From Aedes albopictus (lineage: Eukaryota > Arthropoda > Insecta > Diptera > Culicidae), in NCBI RefSeq assembly GCF_035046485.1, contig NC_085138.1:28421047-28485046 (forward strand): DNA of 64,000 nt. The letters run 5' to 3'. The notes under the pieces are model-generated. The model had not been told where the DNA came from. It made no database searches and was given only the letters and a program-made list of their open reading frames with translations. Position 1 is the stretch's first letter, and every line of letters starts with the position of its first letter. Of this stretch, positions 36,601 to 46,057 are shown one piece after another. The position numbers and the translations under genes were made by a program.

Positions 36601-39600
36601 GCCCCAAGTATCTCCTGAAATTACCAAAGTCTCCTTTGGAATCCCCAGCATCTCTTACAATGAGCCCCGACATCTCCTAAAAACCCTAAGTCGCTGAATA
36701 AGTTCCCCGATTTCTCCAAAATACCCCAAGCTTCTCCGGAAATTATCAAAGTCTCCTTTGGAATCCCCAACATCTCTTACAACGATCGCCGACATCTCCT
36801 AAAAAACCCTATGTCGCTGAATAAGTTCCCCGATTTCTCCAAAATAACCCAAGCATCTCCTGAAATTACCAAAGTCTTCTTTGGAATCCCCAACATCTCA
36901 TAGAATGAGCACCGACATCTCCTAAAACACCCTTAGTCGCTGAATAAGTTCCCCGATTTCTCCAAAATACCCCAAGTATCTTCTGAAATTATCAAAGTCT
37001 CCTTTGGAATCCCCAACACCTCTCACAACGATCGCCGACATCTCCTAAAAACCCTAAGTCGCTGAATAATTCCCCGATTTCTCTAAAATACCCCAAGTAT
37101 CCCCTGAAATTACCAAAGTCTCCTTTGGAATCCCCAGCATCTCTTACAAATAGCCCCGACATCTCCTAAAAACCCTAAGTCGCAGAATAAGTTCCCTGCT
37201 TTCTCTAAAATACCCCAAGTATCTCCTGAAATTGCCAAAGTCTCTTTTGGAATCCTCAGCATCTCTTACAATTAGCCCCGACATCTCCTAAAAACCCTAA
37301 GTCGCAGAATAAGTTCCCTGCTTTCTCTAAAATACCCCAAGTATCCCCTGAAATTACCAAAGTCTCCTTTGGAATCCCCAACATCTCTTACAAATAGCCC
37401 CGACATCTCCTTAAAACCCTAAGTCGCTGAATAAGTTCCCCAATTTCTCCAAAATACCCCAAGCTTCTCCGGATATTAGCACAGTCTCCTTTGGAATCCC
37501 CAACATCTCTTACAATGATCGCCGACACCACCTTAAAACCCCAAGTCGCAGACTACGTTCCCTGCTTTCTCTAAACTACACCCAGCATCTTCTGAAATTA
37601 CCAAAGTCTGCTTTGGAATCCCCAACATCTCACAGAAGGAGCCCCGACATCTCCTAAAAAACCCTAAGTCGCAGAATAGGTTCCCCGATTTCTCTAAAAT
37701 AACCCAAGCATTTCCTGAAATTACCAATTTTTTTTTGAAATCCCCAACATCTCTTACAATGAGCCCCGACATCTCCTAAAAACCCTAAGTAGCTGAATAA
37801 GTTCCCCGATTTCTCCAAAATACCTCAAGGTTCTCCGGAAATTACCAAAGTCTTCTTTGGAATCCCCAGCATCTCTTACAACGATCGCCGACATCTCCTA
37901 AAAAGCCCTAAGTCGCTGAATAAGATCCCCGATTCCTCTAAAAGACTCCAAGCATCTCCTGAAATTGCCAAAGTCTCCTTTGTAGTCCCCAATATCTATG
38001 ATAATGGGCGCCGACATCTCCTAAAAAACCCTAAGTCGCTGAATAAGTTCCCCGATTTCCCCAAAATTCCCCAAGCTTCTCCTGAAATTACTAAAGTCTC
38101 CTTTGGAATCCCCAACATCTCTTACAATGATCGCCGACACCTCCTTAAAACCCCAAGTCGCAGAATACGTTCCCTGCTTTCTCTAAACTACACCCAGCAT
38201 CTCCTGAAATTACCAAAGTCTGCTTTGGAATCCTCAACATCTCACAGAAGGAGCCCCGACATCTCCTAAAAACCCTAAGTCACTGAATAAGTTCCCCAAT
38301 TTCTCCAAAATACCCCAAGCTTCTCCGGATATTAGCACAGTCTCCTTTGGAATCCCCAACATCTCTTACAATGAGCCCCGACATCTCCTAAAAACCCTAA
38401 GTCGCAGAATAAGTTCCCTGCTTTCTCTAAAATACCCCAAGTATCCCCTGAAATTACCAAAGTCTCCTTTGGAATCCCCAGCATCTCTTACAATTAGCCC
38501 CGACATCTCCTAAAAAACCCTAAGTCGCAGAATAGGTTCCCCGATTTCTCTAAAATAACCCAAGCATTTCCTGAAATTACCAATTTTTTTTTGAAATCCC
38601 CAACATCTCTTACAATGAGCCCCGACATCTCCTAAAAACCCTAAGTAGCTGAATAAGTTCCCCGATTTCTCCAAAATACCTCAAGGTTCTCCGGAAATTA
38701 CCAAAGTCTTCTTTGGAATCCCCAGCATCTCTTACAACGATCGCCGACATCTCCTAAAAAGCCCTAAGTCGCTGAATAAGATCCCCGATTCCTCTAAAAG
38801 ACTCCAAGCATCTCCTGAAATTGCCAAAGTCTCCTTTGTAGTCCCCAATATCTATGATAATGGGCGCCGACATCTCCTAAAAAACCCTAAGTCGCTGAAT
38901 AAGTTCCCCGATTTCCCCAAAATTCCCCAAGCTTCTCCTGAAATTACTAAAGTCTCCTTTGGAATCCCCAACATCTCTTACAATGATCGCCGACACCTCC
39001 TTAAAACCCCAAGTCGCAGACTACGTTCCCTGCTTTCTCTAAACTACACCCAGCATCTTCTGAAATTACCAAAGTCTGCTTTGGAATCCCCAACATCTCA
39101 CAGAAGGAGACCCGACATCTCCTAAAAAACCCTAAGTCGCAGAATAGGTTCCCCGATTTCTCTAAAATAACCCAAGCATTTCCTGAAATTACCAATTTTT
39201 TTTTGAAATCCCCAACATCTCTTACAATGAGCCCCGACATCTCCTAAAAACCCTAAGTCGCAGAATAAGTTCCCTGCTTTCTCTAAAATACCCCAAGTAT
39301 CCCCTGAAATTACCAAAGTCTCCTTTGGAATCCCCAGCATCTCTTACAATTAGCCCCGACATCTCCTAAAAAACCCTAAGTCGCAGAATAAGTTCCCCGA
39401 TTTCTCCAAAATAACCCAAGCATTTCCTGAAATTACCAAAGTCTCCTTTGGAATCCCCAACATCTCATAGAATGAGCACCGTCATTTCCTAAAAAACCCT
39501 AAGTAGCTGAATAAGTTCCCCGTTTTCTCTAAAAGACCCCAAGTATCTCCTTAATGACCAAAGTCTCCTTTGGAGTCCCCAACATCTCTTACAATGGGCG

Positions 39601-39616
39601 CCGACACCTCCTAAAA
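27624..39616 (-). repeat. 122-bp satellite array, right arm (about 98 units, inverted)
   Basis: The same satellite in reverse orientation, starting directly at the junction GCGACAATGAGCCCC with no spacer. The outer part mirrors the left arm without net indels (for example 37,533-37,772 against 19,871-20,110, one residue different in translation). Inside, the register shifts: 36,233-36,436 pairs with 21,940-22,143 only after a 733-base offset (six units), and 32,816-33,091 with 24,781-25,056 after 229 bases. The same 1,468-base (12-unit) duplication occurs at 37,533 and 39,001. Confidence 0.95.
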
Positions 39617-39901
39617 AACCCGTACAGTCACCGAATAAGTTCTGCATTTCCTCCAAACTATCCTCAGTATCTTCTGAAACTACCAGTATGTTTTAGAAAT
39701 CCGCAACAACCTGTGGAATGTACCATGACGTATTCCAAAATGTCTAAAACTTTTTCAAAGATCTAAGTATCTCTTAAATTTTACCCCGACATCTTTAAAA
39801 ATCCCTAAAATTCTGTAAATGTGCCCCTCATTTCCTAAAAACTTCAAAGTTACCATTAGAATACCCAACATCCCTTGGAATAAATCCCGTTATCTCTGAA
39901 C
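39617..39901 (-). repeat. Diverged edge units of the satellite, right
   Basis: Mirror image of 17,742-18,026; the translated frame at 39,554-39,766 is identical to that at 17,877-18,089 on the opposite strand. Confidence 0.7.
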
Positions 39902-41070
39902 CATGATTTATGTATCGCCAACAATTCCTAAAATTATTCCCCAGCATTATCTTAAAATCCCAAATATCCATCAAAATACGTTATTTGACATTGAAAATTA
40001 ACAAAACATTTAAGCAAAGCATCATACATTTAAACTTGTTAAAAATTGTTGAAAAGTACGTTAGCGCACGCCACCCCACCTTATCAGCACCGCAGTTTGA
40101 CTGCGAGTGCAAGGAATAAACAATCAGCGAAGGATTTAAACACCCCGCCGTAGCTCGTTTCTCATCTGCTCTCCTCGCTCAGCAGCCAACATTAATATCG
40201 CTGCGGCTACAATTAATCTTGTACGCACGTCCTTTGACAAATAACCACCGCGTCGTCGTCTCCTTATGAGCGGAGGATCGATGCGATTTTCTAAACCACG
40301 CGCGTATTGATCGCATCTACAATAACAAAGACGTTGAGCAGCTCACATGCTACTTCAACTTTCCACACGGACAACCAACTCGCTCAGATTGATGTAATGT
40401 TGGTCACACATGACCATACACAGCACCAATCTGAGCGAGTTGGTCGGTCGTGTGCCAACCGTCCGAGTGGTGTGCGAGTTGGCCCTCGATTCTCTTGCCT
40501 GCTTTTGGGGAGAGTGCGAGCAAGCACCAAACGGGAAGTGCTGCCAAAGCACGGTTCAATGCAATCGGGGCGATGTTTTCCGCAATTCGATGAGTTTTTT
40601 ACATAACTTTGAATTGATTATTGTGACCAAACTACAAATAATACAATGTTGGTCACAAAGAAGGTTTTCTAGATAATTAAATAAACAATCTTTTGTAGAA
40701 GAACATTTTTCCAAAAAACGTCATTTCCATTTAAATAACATCAAAAATAGCACAAAAAGTAACTATTTTTTTGGCTTCTGCCACAAACATTTTAAAATTT
40801 ATGAATGAAAATTACTTTTTATCAAGTTTACGTCTAAGAAGCATAAAATCTCAAAGGTTCAAGCTTTTGATTCGTAAAAAAATTTTTGTATTCCGTTAAA
40901 AGATCGCTGAGTTATAAGTTTTTGAATTTGGGCCTTTTTAAAAACATCGAATTTTGAATAACTCACTTAGCAGTGACTTCCGACCCCATGTTCCTTGGAC
41001 ACTTTTTCATGGCTCGAGGTCCTCTATCTACCCTTAAAATATGTACAACCAGGAAGCAAACACCCTGTAT
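39902..41070 (-). repeat. Right unique arm of the inverted structure
   Basis: Inverted copy of 16,573-17,741. Three frames of 65-99 residues translate identically to their left-arm partners, implying near-complete identity and a recent origin or ongoing gene conversion. Confidence 0.8.
40362..40453. ncRNA. Candidate hairpin (pre-miRNA-like), right copy
   Basis: Exact mirror of the hairpin at 17,190-17,281, with the same stem words. Any small RNA from it would map to both arms. Confidence 0.35.
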
Positions 41071-41927
41071 ATGCGATAGTGACTTAAAATAGTACTTTAT
41101 ACGATGTACAACGTGGTTTCTTATGTGACTCCTGGTTGTCTGTGAACCACACATGACCTGGCTTGTTGGCGCGGCATTCCTGTGTCACACACTTGTGGAA
41201 TACCACATCTTCAGGCACAGGAATTTCGCACTCTCGAATTATGAGGTAATTCGATGTCATCACACTGTCTCCCTCTCAAGCCGACTGTCTGCATTTCGCG
41301 GTCACCACAAACAAATATCCACGCGAACAGGAACAAACGTTAGCAAAGGAAATTTCTTTTCGCACTTGCCGATGACGACTAAGTACGACCGCGACCGCAT
41401 TCATCTTTCGCAGGCACCACAATACAGCAGTGTGGTGGCGGCGTCGCCGCCATTGCCGAATGTTGGCGACACTAATGGGCGAGCGTCTATAAATATTGTT
41501 ATATTTACCATGAAAACCGCGTGCTTGTCGTTGTCATCCTTCTCCATTCAAACAAATTCTAACGTGCGAGCGTGCGTTGATTGAACATTTCCGGCACGAA
41601 TCCGTAGCGTAGCACCAGTTAATGCGCCTCTATAGCGCCACCTCGCGAAACGTAGCGAGCGGATTGTGAAATCATCCCCCAGCAGACCTCATTCATTATT
41701 GATGGTGGCGGATAGCAAGTTGCTGTCGGCGTCGGTGGTTGGTCGACAGACGACAGTAGGCGCCACATGTACGATCGTTGTTGTTGGCAACGACGCGTGC
41801 ATTTTGGCAGTGCTGGTCACGTTCGATTCCGGGAGGATGTAATTTTTGAAACAACCGGCCAATACCTGAACGTGTGAATTTTTACTTTTGCGACCAAGTG
41901 ACGCACTTGAATGATTGGGATCAAAAG
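41071..41927. other. Unassigned; no supported gene
   Basis: Begins TATATGCGATAG, echoing the left flank. The 143-residue frame at 41,153-41,584 (+) shows no domain, repeat or codon pattern I recognise. A TATAAATA at about 41,486 lacks an initiator at the right distance. Confidence 0.35.
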
Positions 41928-42131
41928 CAGGGTTGTAAAATGTCACAAAAATGTAATTTTATTATTTGCCAATTTCTTTGCCCCTAGTAAAAAAAATGTG
42001 TGTCGACGATGTAGTTATTTTACCATGTCTAAATAGCGTTATTGAAGGTTTGCGTTCACGAACAGAAATTTACACTGGAAATGATAGAACTGGAAAATGT
42101 CATGACATTTTTGTGACATTTCACAACCCTG
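41928..42131. mobile_element. hAT-like MITE with CAGGGTTGT ends
   Basis: The 204-bp element starts CAGGGTTGTAAAATGTCACA and ends in the complement of CAGGGTTGTGAAATGTCACA; the TIR is 27 bp with one mismatch. Flanking octamers ATCAAAAG and ATCCGGAG agree at 5 of 8 positions, so a decayed 8-bp duplication is possible but weak. Non-coding. Confidence 0.6.
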
Positions 42132-42319
42132 ATCCGGAGGAGAACGAGGAGGTGATAGTTAGGAAGTCCCAGCAGGCGTTCGACCAAACGACATTCGGCC
42201 CAACAGCATTCGCCTAAATGGCAGGACAGCAGCACCATTATTCTAATTCGAAAAAATGGCACCCAACTGTTCCGCGATATACCACAGACAACACATGTAA
42301 CACTCGCATCATTCCTATC

Positions 42320-42700
42320 CAAGGATGGGAACACTCACTTGCTATTTTCTCAGCTCAGTAACGTGCAATCAAGAAACGATGTATGGAAACTTTCGCCTTG
42401 TGGTTTTGTTTAGAAGTTTGTTGAATAGAGTAAGGGTCGCAAACGCATACCGAAGTCGTGAGGGAGCTGCAAAGGCAACTCTCCACGAGGTGAATATAAA
42501 TTACACTCACCTCGTAGAGAGTCACTTTCACAGCTCTGTCACGACTTTGGTAGCGTGTAGACCCCTACACTATTCGATAAACTTTTAGGCAAAACCAACA
42601 AGGCAAAAGTCGTCCACACATCGTTTCTTGATTGCATGCTTGTGAGCTGAGAAAATAGCAAGTGAGTGTACCTCTTTGCAAGTGAGTGTTCCTATCCCTG
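42320..42700. mobile_element. hAT-like foldback MITE
   Basis: A 381-bp element whose arms are nearly complementary throughout: CACTCACTTGCTATTTTCTC on the left pairs with its complement near 42,650, and ACGAGGTGA meets TCACCTCGT at the centre (about 42,500). The ends resemble CAGGGATAGGAACACTCAC. Flanks TTCCTATC (42,312-42,319) and TCCCTATC (42,701-42,708) form an 8-bp target duplication with one mismatch, as for hAT elements. The right end carries a short partial duplication of the terminus (42,670-42,690). Confidence 0.75.
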
Positions 42701-42708
42701 TCCCTATC

Positions 42709-43180
42709 ATAATCGACTTAACCGTAACCGTCTATAGTTGACCGACTCCTCACAAGACTTGTGACTACTTAGTAGCGTTCGAAAAGTTTTCGTTCGAGTT
42801 TCACGTTTGCACGCTATCGCCACAGACAAACAAACAAAGTACTCAAATCGCACGATTTAACGATCATTTTGAAAATAAAGTGTAGTTCGGACTGTGCTCG
42901 CATGTGTCATGGTGGTGCTGTTGTGCCTACATCACCTCTCAATTTTGGAGAGAAATGATTTGAATCGAAAAATGATCGAAGTTTTAAATCTGTTTGTTTG
43001 TGGATAAACTTTTGAAAGTTACTGCACAATCCATGTAGCAAATAAAAAAAATTCCTCAACCAAGAATTCCACTTACCTCCTTGTCGAACGAGGCGCAAAA
43101 ATGGACGACACCCCTCTTGAAGTGTCTCAACTCAACAAACCCTCAATGACAAGACGAACACAAAATTTCGCCCAATTCAG
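42709..43180. other. No gene recognised
   Basis: Unique-looking sequence upstream of a candidate core promoter; nothing else identified. Confidence 0.35.
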
Positions 43181-43187
43181 TTCACTG

Positions 43188-43222
43188 TATATACCAAATC
43201 AAAACGAGACGGGTCGTCATTC
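43188..43222 (+). promoter_or_regulatory. Candidate core promoter (TATA plus initiator)
   Basis: TATATA at 43,188 is followed by TCATTC at 43,217, an arthropod initiator-like motif whose A is 31 bases from the TATA start, which is the canonical distance. An ATG with acceptable context lies at 43,287. The motifs are short, so chance is a real alternative. Confidence 0.3.
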
Positions 43223-43286
43223 ACGGGTCGGTCTGCACTTCAGCAGCCAACCGGCAACTTGAGACGTCGACGACCGACGGTACGCA

Positions 43287-43493
43287 ATGTCCTCCGAACC
43301 GGATCTCTTCAGGTTTTTAGCATCATACTACACCACTGCCGATTGTATGAAATCGTGTATCAACATGACAATGCTTGCTCATTTTTTTTTTTTGAGCGAT
43401 GGCAATGGCGATGATAGAGGAGATCAGGGTGAAATGAAATCGCTCCGAGAAAAGGCGGTTTACACGACACCCACAGCTAAGAATCTCTCATGA
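43287..43493 (+). CDS. Hypothetical short reading frame downstream of the candidate promoter
   Basis: A 68-codon frame beginning ATGTCCTCCGAACCG (protein start MSSEPDLFR), 68 bases after the putative initiator. The first nine residues read like ordinary coding sequence. After CTCTTCAG/GTTTTTAG the translation becomes less protein-like, and a long T run follows, so the true coding part may stop at a weak splice donor near 43,317. Not recognised as any family. It could be the first exon of an unknown gene or simply chance. Confidence 0.2.
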   Translation: MSSEPDLFRFLASYYTTADCMKSCINMTMLAHFFFLSDGNGDDRGDQGEMKSLREKAVYTTPTAKNLS

Positions 43494-43575
43494 CTGGCGT
43501 CAGTATTATTCACTAGGACTAGTTGCGACACCTAAAAATTGAGGTATTTTGTTTAATTCCCTGAATTAGAAAAAT

Positions 43576-43728
43576 ATGGAACGAGCTCAACAAACTCCGC
43601 GGTCATATGAACACTACTATCGACCATCGAAGAGGCGCTTAGCAGCTGCAGAAGACAACTCTATCAACCATGACGACCAAAAGGCTCTGGTTAGATCAAT
43701 TATAATGCACGAATATTTGAAAGAATAA
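43576..43728 (+). CDS. Hypothetical 50-residue frame, possible last exon
   Basis: An ATG-initiated frame starting MERAQQTPRSYEHYYRPSKR and ending SIIMHEYLKE-stop. The composition is charged and unlike the low-complexity frames of the neighbouring repeats, which is why I list it. Upstream TTTTGTTTAATTCCCTGAATTAG could be a 3' splice site. The minisatellite begins about 10 bases after the stop. No family recognised. It may be an exon of the same hypothetical unit as 43,287, an exon remnant, or chance. Confidence 0.3.
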   Translation: MERAQQTPRSYEHYYRPSKRRLAAAEDNSINHDDQKALVRSIIMHEYLKE

Positions 43729-43739
43729 TACTAGGATTC

Positions 43740-44113
43740 TCCAAATATAATATAAATCTTTGAAAAAATACCAGTAGGCATCTGTGAAGTAATTTCAGCT
43801 GGAATCTCTGAAAGAATGCCAGTTAGAATTTCTTAAGGAATTCTTTTAAAAATTTAAAAAATCAAGGATTACTTTATTCCTAAAAGAATCCCGTAGAGAA
43901 TGTCTGATGGAATCCTTCGAGGAATCATGGCAGGAATTTCGGATGGAAGCTCAGCCAGAATCCCTGAAAGAACTATATTCCAGGAAGAAATTATTGAAGA
44001 AGACTCGGAAAGAATTTTTGAAGGAATCCCACCAGAAATTCCAGCACGAATGCCTAAAAAATCTATGGTTGCCTGTAGAAATCTCGGCAGAAATCTATAT
44101 TCTTTTATATTCT
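43740..44113. repeat. 12-bp minisatellite, block 8 (left of hAT)
   Basis: GGAATTTCTGAAGGAATCCC-type units. Frames at 43,900-44,136 and 43,907-44,233 are repeat translations. The array resumes at 49,069 on the far side of the hAT-like element. Confidence 0.7.
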
Positions 44114-44269
44114 TTTTCGGGCAGGCCCGGATTTAAGGGGGGGGCAAAGGGGGCAAGTGCCCCGGGCCCCCCGATGAAGGGGGCCCCCCAAGAATCCGAA
44201 ATACAATTTATATTTTTCAACGAAACCATATGAAATTCATGTGAATGAGCGTTCATATTTTATACAAAG

Positions 44270-44550
44270 CCCCTATAGTCACAGCTGTTAAGGTGTGGAT
44301 ATTCAGCATGACCATAGGGTGACGCGTTCAATTCCCGGTCGTTCCAAGAATTTTTCGTAAAGGAAAATCCTTGACTTCCTTAGGAAAAGAGTGTCTTCGT
44401 GTCTGCCACACGGTATGCACATACGAAATGGTCATTGGCAAAGGAAACTCTTTGTTAATAACAGTTCCACAGTTACTGTGGAAGTGCTCATGAAACACTA
44501 AGGTAAGAAGCAGTGTCCCAGTGAGGACGACACACTAAAATATAAGTTCT
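44270..44550 (+). mobile_element. tRNA-derived SINE inside the hAT-like element
   Basis: Box A-like AGTCACAGCTGTTAAGG and box B-like GCGTTCAATTCCCGGTCG at tRNA-like spacing, followed by a body ending GTCCCAGTGAGGACG. That tail pattern is characteristic of Feilai-like Aedes SINEs as I remember them; the exact family was not verified. Confidence 0.6.
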
Positions 44551-45479
44551 TTTCTTTAGGGTTCCTAAAGGTATCTAAACTATTTTTGGCCATTTATCTG
44601 GATTTTCTCTTAAGAATAATTCGAAATCAAAAGTTTCATAATTTTTGGTGCAGTATTTGAAAATATGCGATTTTCTCTAAAAACCCTTGAAAGTTCTTAT
44701 CGAGTGGAAACACTTTTCCGTGACTTCAAGTTGCTACAAAACGTGTCTCTAAGCAGAGTGCAAGAAAGATTAAGCTTTTGAGTAATTGTACATCAATATA
44801 AATTTCAATAGTTTCACAAATTTATCTATTATTTCACAATGGTTATACAATTATACATACGTTTGTTGACTATGATTATATTTTGAAAACAAATGCTTTA
44901 TCCTTATTTGCATCAGTTCGCTGCTATCATGAAAAAGAGAAGATGATGAATTCTGTAGATGTTTGGGAGTTAAGGCTAGTTTTGAAAACCGAGTGTCCTG
45001 GAAACTGTAACTTTCCATATCTTTATGTTTGATTTTACTGAAGATATTAAGATTCATTGCTACCCGAGCAGAAAAGAATAGCAACAAAATAACATATCGA
45101 AGTATTATTCTTAAATAACATTATACCTCGATATGTCCTTCATTAGGTGGACATACACACTTAATCTCCAAATTTGATCTCGGTAAAAACGAATAACGAA
45201 CTCAATCGGTAAAGGTTATTTTAACTGAAATGTCGTTAAAATTTGACAGTTCATCAAAAATAATTTGTCAAAAATAACGAAATTCGGTAACTCACGTTCA
45301 TTACCGATTATCGGCAAAAATGTTTGCCACAGCAATCGGCAATCTAATCATGTTGCTGAATTTCGGTAAAGCGCATCTGTCAAAAGTGAAAACAACACGT
45401 GTTGCCGGGTGCCATCTTCGAAAAAGGAAAGAAACGAACAAGGATTTGTTGAAGCTGGAATTCTCGTTCATTCGTTCTC

Positions 45480-45580
45480 GTAAGTAAAGCAATTGAACTC
45501 GCGTTTTGGTAATGCTGTGTATGATTCTGCTATTAAATATTATTCATTCATCTACTAATGCCTCTTAATTTTCTTTTCAG
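45480..45580 (+). other. Candidate 5'-UTR intron of the captured H3-like gene
   Basis: GTAAGT at 45,480 and TTTTCTTTTCAG ending at 45,580 delimit 101 bases, with a branch-point-like TACTAATG at about 45,553. It lies about 100 bases upstream of the H3 homology. Replacement histone (H3.3) genes of insects carry introns, whereas replication-dependent H3 genes do not. This suggests an H3.3-type source captured as DNA rather than as a retrocopy, which is inference. Confidence 0.5.
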
Positions 45581-45677
45581 TTTGTTGTTTTGGAGATGGA
45601 GCGCTGCAGAAAGAGTTCCGGATTCCCGCTCCAAAAATGTGCCAGTTTGTTTGCCGCCAGCAGAAACGAAAAGCAAA

Positions 45678-46057
45678 ATAGTCCGTGCTAAACAAATCGC
45701 TCGTAAATCCAAGCGTAAATCCACCGGGAAAAAAAAAGCTGTCCACAAAGGCCGCCCGCAGAAGTGCTCCCTCGACCGGCAGAGTAATGAACCGCATCTT
45801 CACCGGCCGGGAATGGTAGCCCGTCGCTACCAAAAGTCCGTTGTCGTTCCAGCGCTTGGTGCGTGGCTGCGGATCTGCGCTTCGAATGTGTCGCCGTAGC
45901 TGCCCTACAGAAAGCCAGCGAAGCATACCTGGCCGGATTGATTGTTCAAGGACACCAGCTGTGCGCGGTCCACGCCGAGAGCGTCACCATCATGCCAAAG
46001 GGCATCCACCTGGTCCGGTGCATCCGTGGCGAGCGTGCGAGGAGTAGGAGGAAGTGA
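45678..46057 (+). pseudogene. Histone H3-like pseudogene
   Basis: Homology to H3 runs the full length but in three frames. The N-terminal tail reads VRAKQIARKS (H3: ARTKQTARKS) from 45,681, with ATA where the ATG would be and a CGTAAATCC duplication just after it. Frameshifts follow near 45,735-45,800. [12 protein letters not shown] (about 45,808) and SFQRLVRG (about 45,844) correspond to RPGTVAL..RRYQKS and PFQRLVRE. The C-terminal part is again in one frame, 45,863-46,057: [20 protein letters not shown], later [19 protein letters not shown] and IRGERA, with five extra residues before the stop. Histones are almost invariant, so this divergence means loss of function as H3. AATAAA at 46,121 may be the old polyadenylation signal. 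Confidence 0.85.

Larger units (their letters stand above)
16573..41070. repeat. Giant inverted repeat: satellite palindrome with transposon-like ends
   Basis: The left arm begins ATACAGGGTGTTTGC and the right arm ends in its complement, GCAAACACCCTGTAT. Paired positions sum to 57,643: several frames on opposite strands (17,037/40,606; 17,524/40,119; 18,303/39,340; 19,871/37,772) translate identically or nearly so. Outside 16,573 and 41,070 the flanks do not match. If the end is CAGGGTG, both flanks show TA, a possible 2-bp target duplication. The interior is a ~122-bp satellite whose orientation flips at 27,623/27,624, about 1.2 kb left of the geometric centre (28,821). Long inverted arms made of tandem repeats are the architecture of Foldback-type elements. 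No transposase is present. Confidence 0.85.

Noticed and set aside
18303..39340. Dozens of 60-116-residue frames reading MLGIPKETLVISG or SPEITKVSFGIPSISYN
   Set aside because: They are translations of the 122/123-bp satellite in one or other orientation, repeated with the monomers, and have no start context or domain.
18027..39616. Centromeric satellite
   Set aside because: Tandem ~122-bp monomers with higher-order repeats would fit, but nothing in the window shows centromere identity, and the array is short and bounded by transposon-like arms.
16573..41070. Pure sequencing artefact (missed adapter palindrome)
   Set aside because: Not fully excluded, but identity is highest at the outer edges and lowest at the flip point, and the borders fall at a CAGGGTGT terminus; an adapter artefact predicts the reverse.
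41153..41584. 143-residue open frame as a gene
   Set aside because: No domain, no splice or promoter support, and composition consistent with chance in a GC-balanced stretch.
45678..46057. Centromeric H3 variant (CENP-A) gene
   Set aside because: There are frameshifts, no ATG, and changes spread throughout rather than concentrated in the CENP-A targeting loop; decay of an ordinary H3-type gene is simpler.
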